From contig USBB01000025.1 of the NCBI GenBank assembly GCA_900552795.1, forward strand, positions 1 to 38,330: a stretch of DNA of 38,330 nt, given 5' to 3'. A program made the position numbers and the translations under genes. Each line of letters begins with the position of its first letter. Positions within the stretch are counted from its first letter, which is position 1. The DNA is from an uncultured Eubacterium sp. (GTDB lineage Bacteria > Bacillota > Clostridia > Lachnospirales > Lachnospiraceae). Positions 35,658 to 38,330 of the stretch are shown piece by piece. The notes beneath the pieces are model-generated. The model did no database searches, was not told where the DNA came from, and saw only the letters and a list, made by a program, of their open reading frames with translations.

Positions 35658-38330
35658 ATGAACAAAAGACTAATTAGCCTTGTTTTAACATTCATTATGT
35701 TGATTACAATGGTTCCATCAACTATTGTAGAGGCAAGTGAAGTAACGACAATGGAAAGCGTCAAAGCTTCGAGCAACCAATCAGAGGTCACGAAACCGGA
35801 GGAAAATACTATCTATGCGGTAAATCCACTGTATGAGGATGTTATCAGCATTGATGATTTAAAGAAAAAACTTGACTCATCAAATGATGAGCAACTCTTT
35901 GGGTCATCCACAGGACAGTATTTTTCGGATTATGACGGTGCCGTTTTATATCTCAGAAAGCAGATGGTTAGCAGAGAAACAGAAATAAACTTGAATTTTC
36001 CGGAATCTTGGTTTACTTCACACAAGGATGGGCTATATTGGGATTTATTATATGATGCAATGAAGTGCGACGATAGCTCTACCGGACAGGAGGGGGATGC
36101 ACTTTTGTATGGATATGCAGGCTGTAATGTTTCATACAGTACTGCAGGATATATAAAATATACCATGGCATATCATTCTAATGCGGAACAGGAGGCGAAG
36201 CTGACAGCGGCTGTGGCTGAGGCAATGACAACACTGCAGCTTAATGGACTGAGCGAAGCCAAAAAGATTATAAAGATTCATGATTATATCTGCAATCATG
36301 TTGATTATGCATACAATTCAAAAGAGGAGCAGATATATACAGCTTATGGAGCTCTATGCACCGGAAAAGCTGTCTGTCAGGGGTATGCTGTGCTTTTCTA
36401 CAGACTGTGCAAGGAAGCAGGACTGTCGGTTAGGATTATCAGCGGTACCGGCAATGGAGGAGCGCATGCGTGGAATATAGTGCGAATCGGCAGCAAATAC
36501 TATAACGTGGACTGTACCTGGGATGGACAGAATACAGCCACCTATAATGATTTCCTGTTGAAATCAGAAGCTGACTTTAGTGATCATACCCGCAAATCAT
36601 GGAAAGTGGCAGGCAGCCATTATCTATACTATACATCAGCTGAGTTTAATGCGCAGTATCCTATGACTGAAAAATCTTGGGATGAGTCGGATGACAGCAA
36701 CGATTCTGTAGAAACTACATATGCGCATAGTGAGGAGGCCGCGTCAGGTGCTGTGACACTAAAAGCAGAATGGAATGATCCTGTACTTGGACAGCCGACC
36801 ACATTCCATGTGTCTGCAACAGGCGGCTCAGGAAACTATAAATTCAGAATGGATGCACCGAGCTATTCGAGCCCAAATCAATGGGCATTCGAATCAGTAG
36901 CAGATCCAAGCCGCGGTGAGTGGATGAATTATACATCAGAGTGTGCTTCAAACGATTATACATTTACCATGACTGCTACCGGTACCTATAACTTTAGGTT
37001 TTATGTGATGGATACAGCAGCAAATGTATATTATCTGCGTTTGAGCTTCAATATAGGCGTATCTGATAGTAAATATCCGAGTGTTGACTCAATTGTCCAA
37101 TCTGCAGTAGCTGAGTGTAACAGCAAAACTGATGGCTCAGAGTATGCAAAAGCCCTTTGGCTGCATGACTGGCTGCTTGACCAGCTTGAGTATGATAACA
37201 CCCTGAAATGGTCTTCGGCTGAGAGTGCGCTGACCAGAAAGCTTGGCACATGTCAGTCGTATGAGAGTGCATATGCAAAGCTCCTTACTGCAGCAGGAAT
37301 AGAAAACAGCGAGACAAGGGATACCTATGATGGACACACCTGGAATGCCATGAAGCTGGACGGACAGTGGTATCAGACGGACTGCACCTGGGATGACAGC
37401 AGCGATAACTGGTATAGCTTTGATCAGAGACATTTGTATTTTGGTCTGACCGATGAGCTGATGGTCATAGCACATCCGGGACATAGCAAAATTTATACCA
37501 CAGACAAGTATGCAACACGTTCGACAAGCCTTGCCGACAATTATTTTGTCAGGGCAGGAGATGCCGAGAAGTGGGCAAAGGCTTATGCAGACAGGATTCA
37601 GAAAAATCTGGATGCAGGGAAGACAGAGTTTGAAATAACAGCAGACAATTCTTCTTATCCGCCAAGTATTTCCGGTATTCAAAATGGTATTACAGCGTAT
37701 GCGATAAATCAAATGACGTGGACTACAGACAAGGCAGCGGTAACATTAAATGCTACAGGAAATGCAAAGAGCTTTACATTTACAGCTGAATACGCTTCGG
37801 TGAGTCCTGCGGTCAGCTTGTATGGCAGAAGTATAACCCTTAAAGACAACATTGATGTAAACTACTACATGGAAATGTCTGATTCTGTGTTTGAGCATGA
37901 TGCTTATCTGGAATTCAAAATCGGTGGTCAGACATATAAGATTAATGCGAGTGACGCCGCTGAGGTAAATGAGAATGGTAAAACCTTATACAAGTTCTCA
38001 TGTCCTGTGAATGCGGCACAGATGTCTGATACCATCGAGACAAGAATAGTGATTGATAACAATACCAAGGAAGAGTATTCCTACAGTGTAAAGGAATATG
38101 CAAGCGAGCTCCTGTCAAAATCAAACGAGTATCCGGCAGAAACAGTTAAACTTGTGAAGGCACTCTTAAACTATGGAACCGCAGCGCAGACCTTCTTTAA
38201 ATATAACACTGATAAGCCGGCAAATGCTGGTTTGAGCGATACAGATAAAGCTGTAGCAGCGGCTGATTTTGAGGAATATAAGGCTGTTATTAAAACAGAT
38301 AGTGCAAATAGTCAGAGTAATGGACTGACA
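35658..38330 (+). CDS. secreted protein with two transglutaminase-like domains (3' end outside window)
   Basis: The frame is open from ATG 35658 (after CGGGAGGA, seven bases upstream) to the window edge, 891 codons so far. Residues 1-28 are a signal peptide ending near V-E-A-S. Two transglutaminase-like cores follow in tandem: C240 (A-V-C-Q-G-Y-A), H270 (G-A-H-A-W-N) and D285 (N-V-D-C-T-W-D); and C532 (G-T-C-Q-S-Y), H560 (G-H-T-W-N) and D575 (Q-T-D-C-T-W-D). Between them is a beta-rich region (about 375-470). From about residue 722 begins the same domain that ends the protease (G-R-S-I-T-L-K-D-N-I-D-V-N). Such cores act as cysteine peptidases or crosslinkers at the cell surface. Both triads are complete. 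The gene follows a terminator and has its own transcription unit. Confidence 0.88.
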   Translation, partial: MNKRLISLVLTFIMLITMVPSTIVEASEVTTMESVKASSNQSEVTKPEENTIYAVNPLYEDVISIDDLKKKLDSSNDEQLFGSSTGQYFSDYDGAVLYLRKQMVSRETEINLNFPESWFTSHKDGLYWDLLYDAMKCDDSSTGQEGDALLYGYAGCNVSYSTAGYIKYTMAYHSNAEQEAKLTAAVAEAMTTLQLNGLSEAKKIIKIHDYICNHVDYAYNSKEEQIYTAYGALCTGKAVCQGYAVLFYRLCKEAGLSVRIISGTGNGGAHAWNIVRIGSKYYNVDCTWDGQNTATYNDFLLKSEADFSDHTRKSWKVAGSHYLYYTSAEFNAQYPMTEKSWDESDDSNDSVETTYAHSEEAASGAVTLKAEWNDPVLGQPTTFHVSATGGSGNYKFRMDAPSYSSPNQWAFESVADPSRGEWMNYTSECASNDYTFTMTATGTYNFRFYVMDTAANVYYLRLSFNIGVSDSKYPSVDSIVQSAVAECNSKTDGSEYAKALWLHDWLLDQLEYDNTLKWSSAESALTRKLGTCQSYESAYAKLLTAAGIENSETRDTYDGHTWNAMKLDGQWYQTDCTWDDSSDNWYSFDQRHLYFGLTDELMVIAHPGHSKIYTTDKYATRSTSLADNYFVRAGDAEKWAKAYADRIQKNLDAGKTEFEITADNSSYPPSISGIQNGITAYAINQMTWTTDKAAVTLNATGNAKSFTFTAEYASVSPAVSLYGRSITLKDNIDVNYYMEMSDSVFEHDAYLEFKIGGQTYKINASDAAEVNENGKTLYKFSCPVNAAQMSDTIETRIVIDNNTKEEYSYSVKEYASELLSKSNEYPAETVKLVKALLNYGTAAQTFFKYNTDKPANAGLSDTDKAVAAADFEEYKAVIKTDSANSQSNGLT
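38106..38330 (+). repeat. direct repeat, copy 2 (C-terminal domain coding)
   Basis: This is the partner of 34745-34969, aligned in the same frame without gaps; it runs to the window end and may continue. The last 50 bases are identical between copies. Confidence 0.9.

Noticed and set aside
37137..37712. 191-codon minus-strand frame
   Set aside because: It is the complement of the transglutaminase gene, whose catalytic motifs are intact; Cys/Ile-rich shadow composition.
1..38330. CRISPR arrays, tRNA or rRNA genes
   Set aside because: No regularly spaced direct repeats and no tRNA cloverleaf or rRNA-like stretches were seen on either strand.

Overview
The window looks like a chromosome segment of a low-GC gut Clostridium relative, most likely a Lachnospiraceae member. 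The signs are AT-rich coding, strong GGAGG-type ribosome sites, a response regulator with a Spo0A-type output domain, a GHKL sensor kinase of AgrC type, and large secreted proteins of gut Firmicutes style. The genus cannot be fixed from sequence reading alone.

Layout: (1) 1-860 holds the end of a type II toxin-antitoxin pair and a decayed transposase. (2) 908-4672 encodes a metallophosphoesterase-NACHT-beta-propeller protein, an NLR-like defence architecture. (3) 4771-7217 (minus) encodes a GHKL kinase and a Spo0A-like regulator; the gap between them carries a palindrome and an 18-codon plus-strand ORF with a strong ribosome site. (4) 7447-13307 (plus) is a three-gene block: SIR2, HerA ATPase, and a nuclease/ATPase/TPR protein. 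(5) 13258-16460 (minus) is a coupled pair: a glycosyltransferase fused to a kinase-like domain, and a PIG-L deacetylase. (6) 16554-17474 (minus) is a tyrosine recombinase, divergent from (7) 17702-24734 (plus), an MBL-fold hydrolase plus a 1938-residue trypsin-like/TPR/PIN-like protein. (8) 24818-24988 is a second, broken ParE toxin. (9) 25314-27252 is a dGTPase and an unknown partner. (10) 27391-29431 is a Septu PtuA-PtuB pair. (11) 29734-31769 is a ParA-like ATPase with a HEPN-type protein. (12) After another transposase scrap, 32223-38330 holds secreted proteins: a disordered membrane-anchored protein, a papain-like protease and a double transglutaminase-domain protein cut by the window end.

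Regions 2 and 4-11 form a dense defence island: at least seven separate cassettes within about 31 kb, mostly one- to three-gene operons with short spacing, separated by relics of toxins and transposases. SIR2-HerA and Septu are established anti-phage systems; dGTPases and NLR-like STAND proteins are known defence families. The least familiar cassettes, and the best candidates for undescribed systems, are GT4-kinase + PIG-L, MBL + trypsin-TPR-PIN without a STAND ATPase, ParA + HEPN, and the dGTPase partner. All function statements rest on motifs read by eye; no searches were run.
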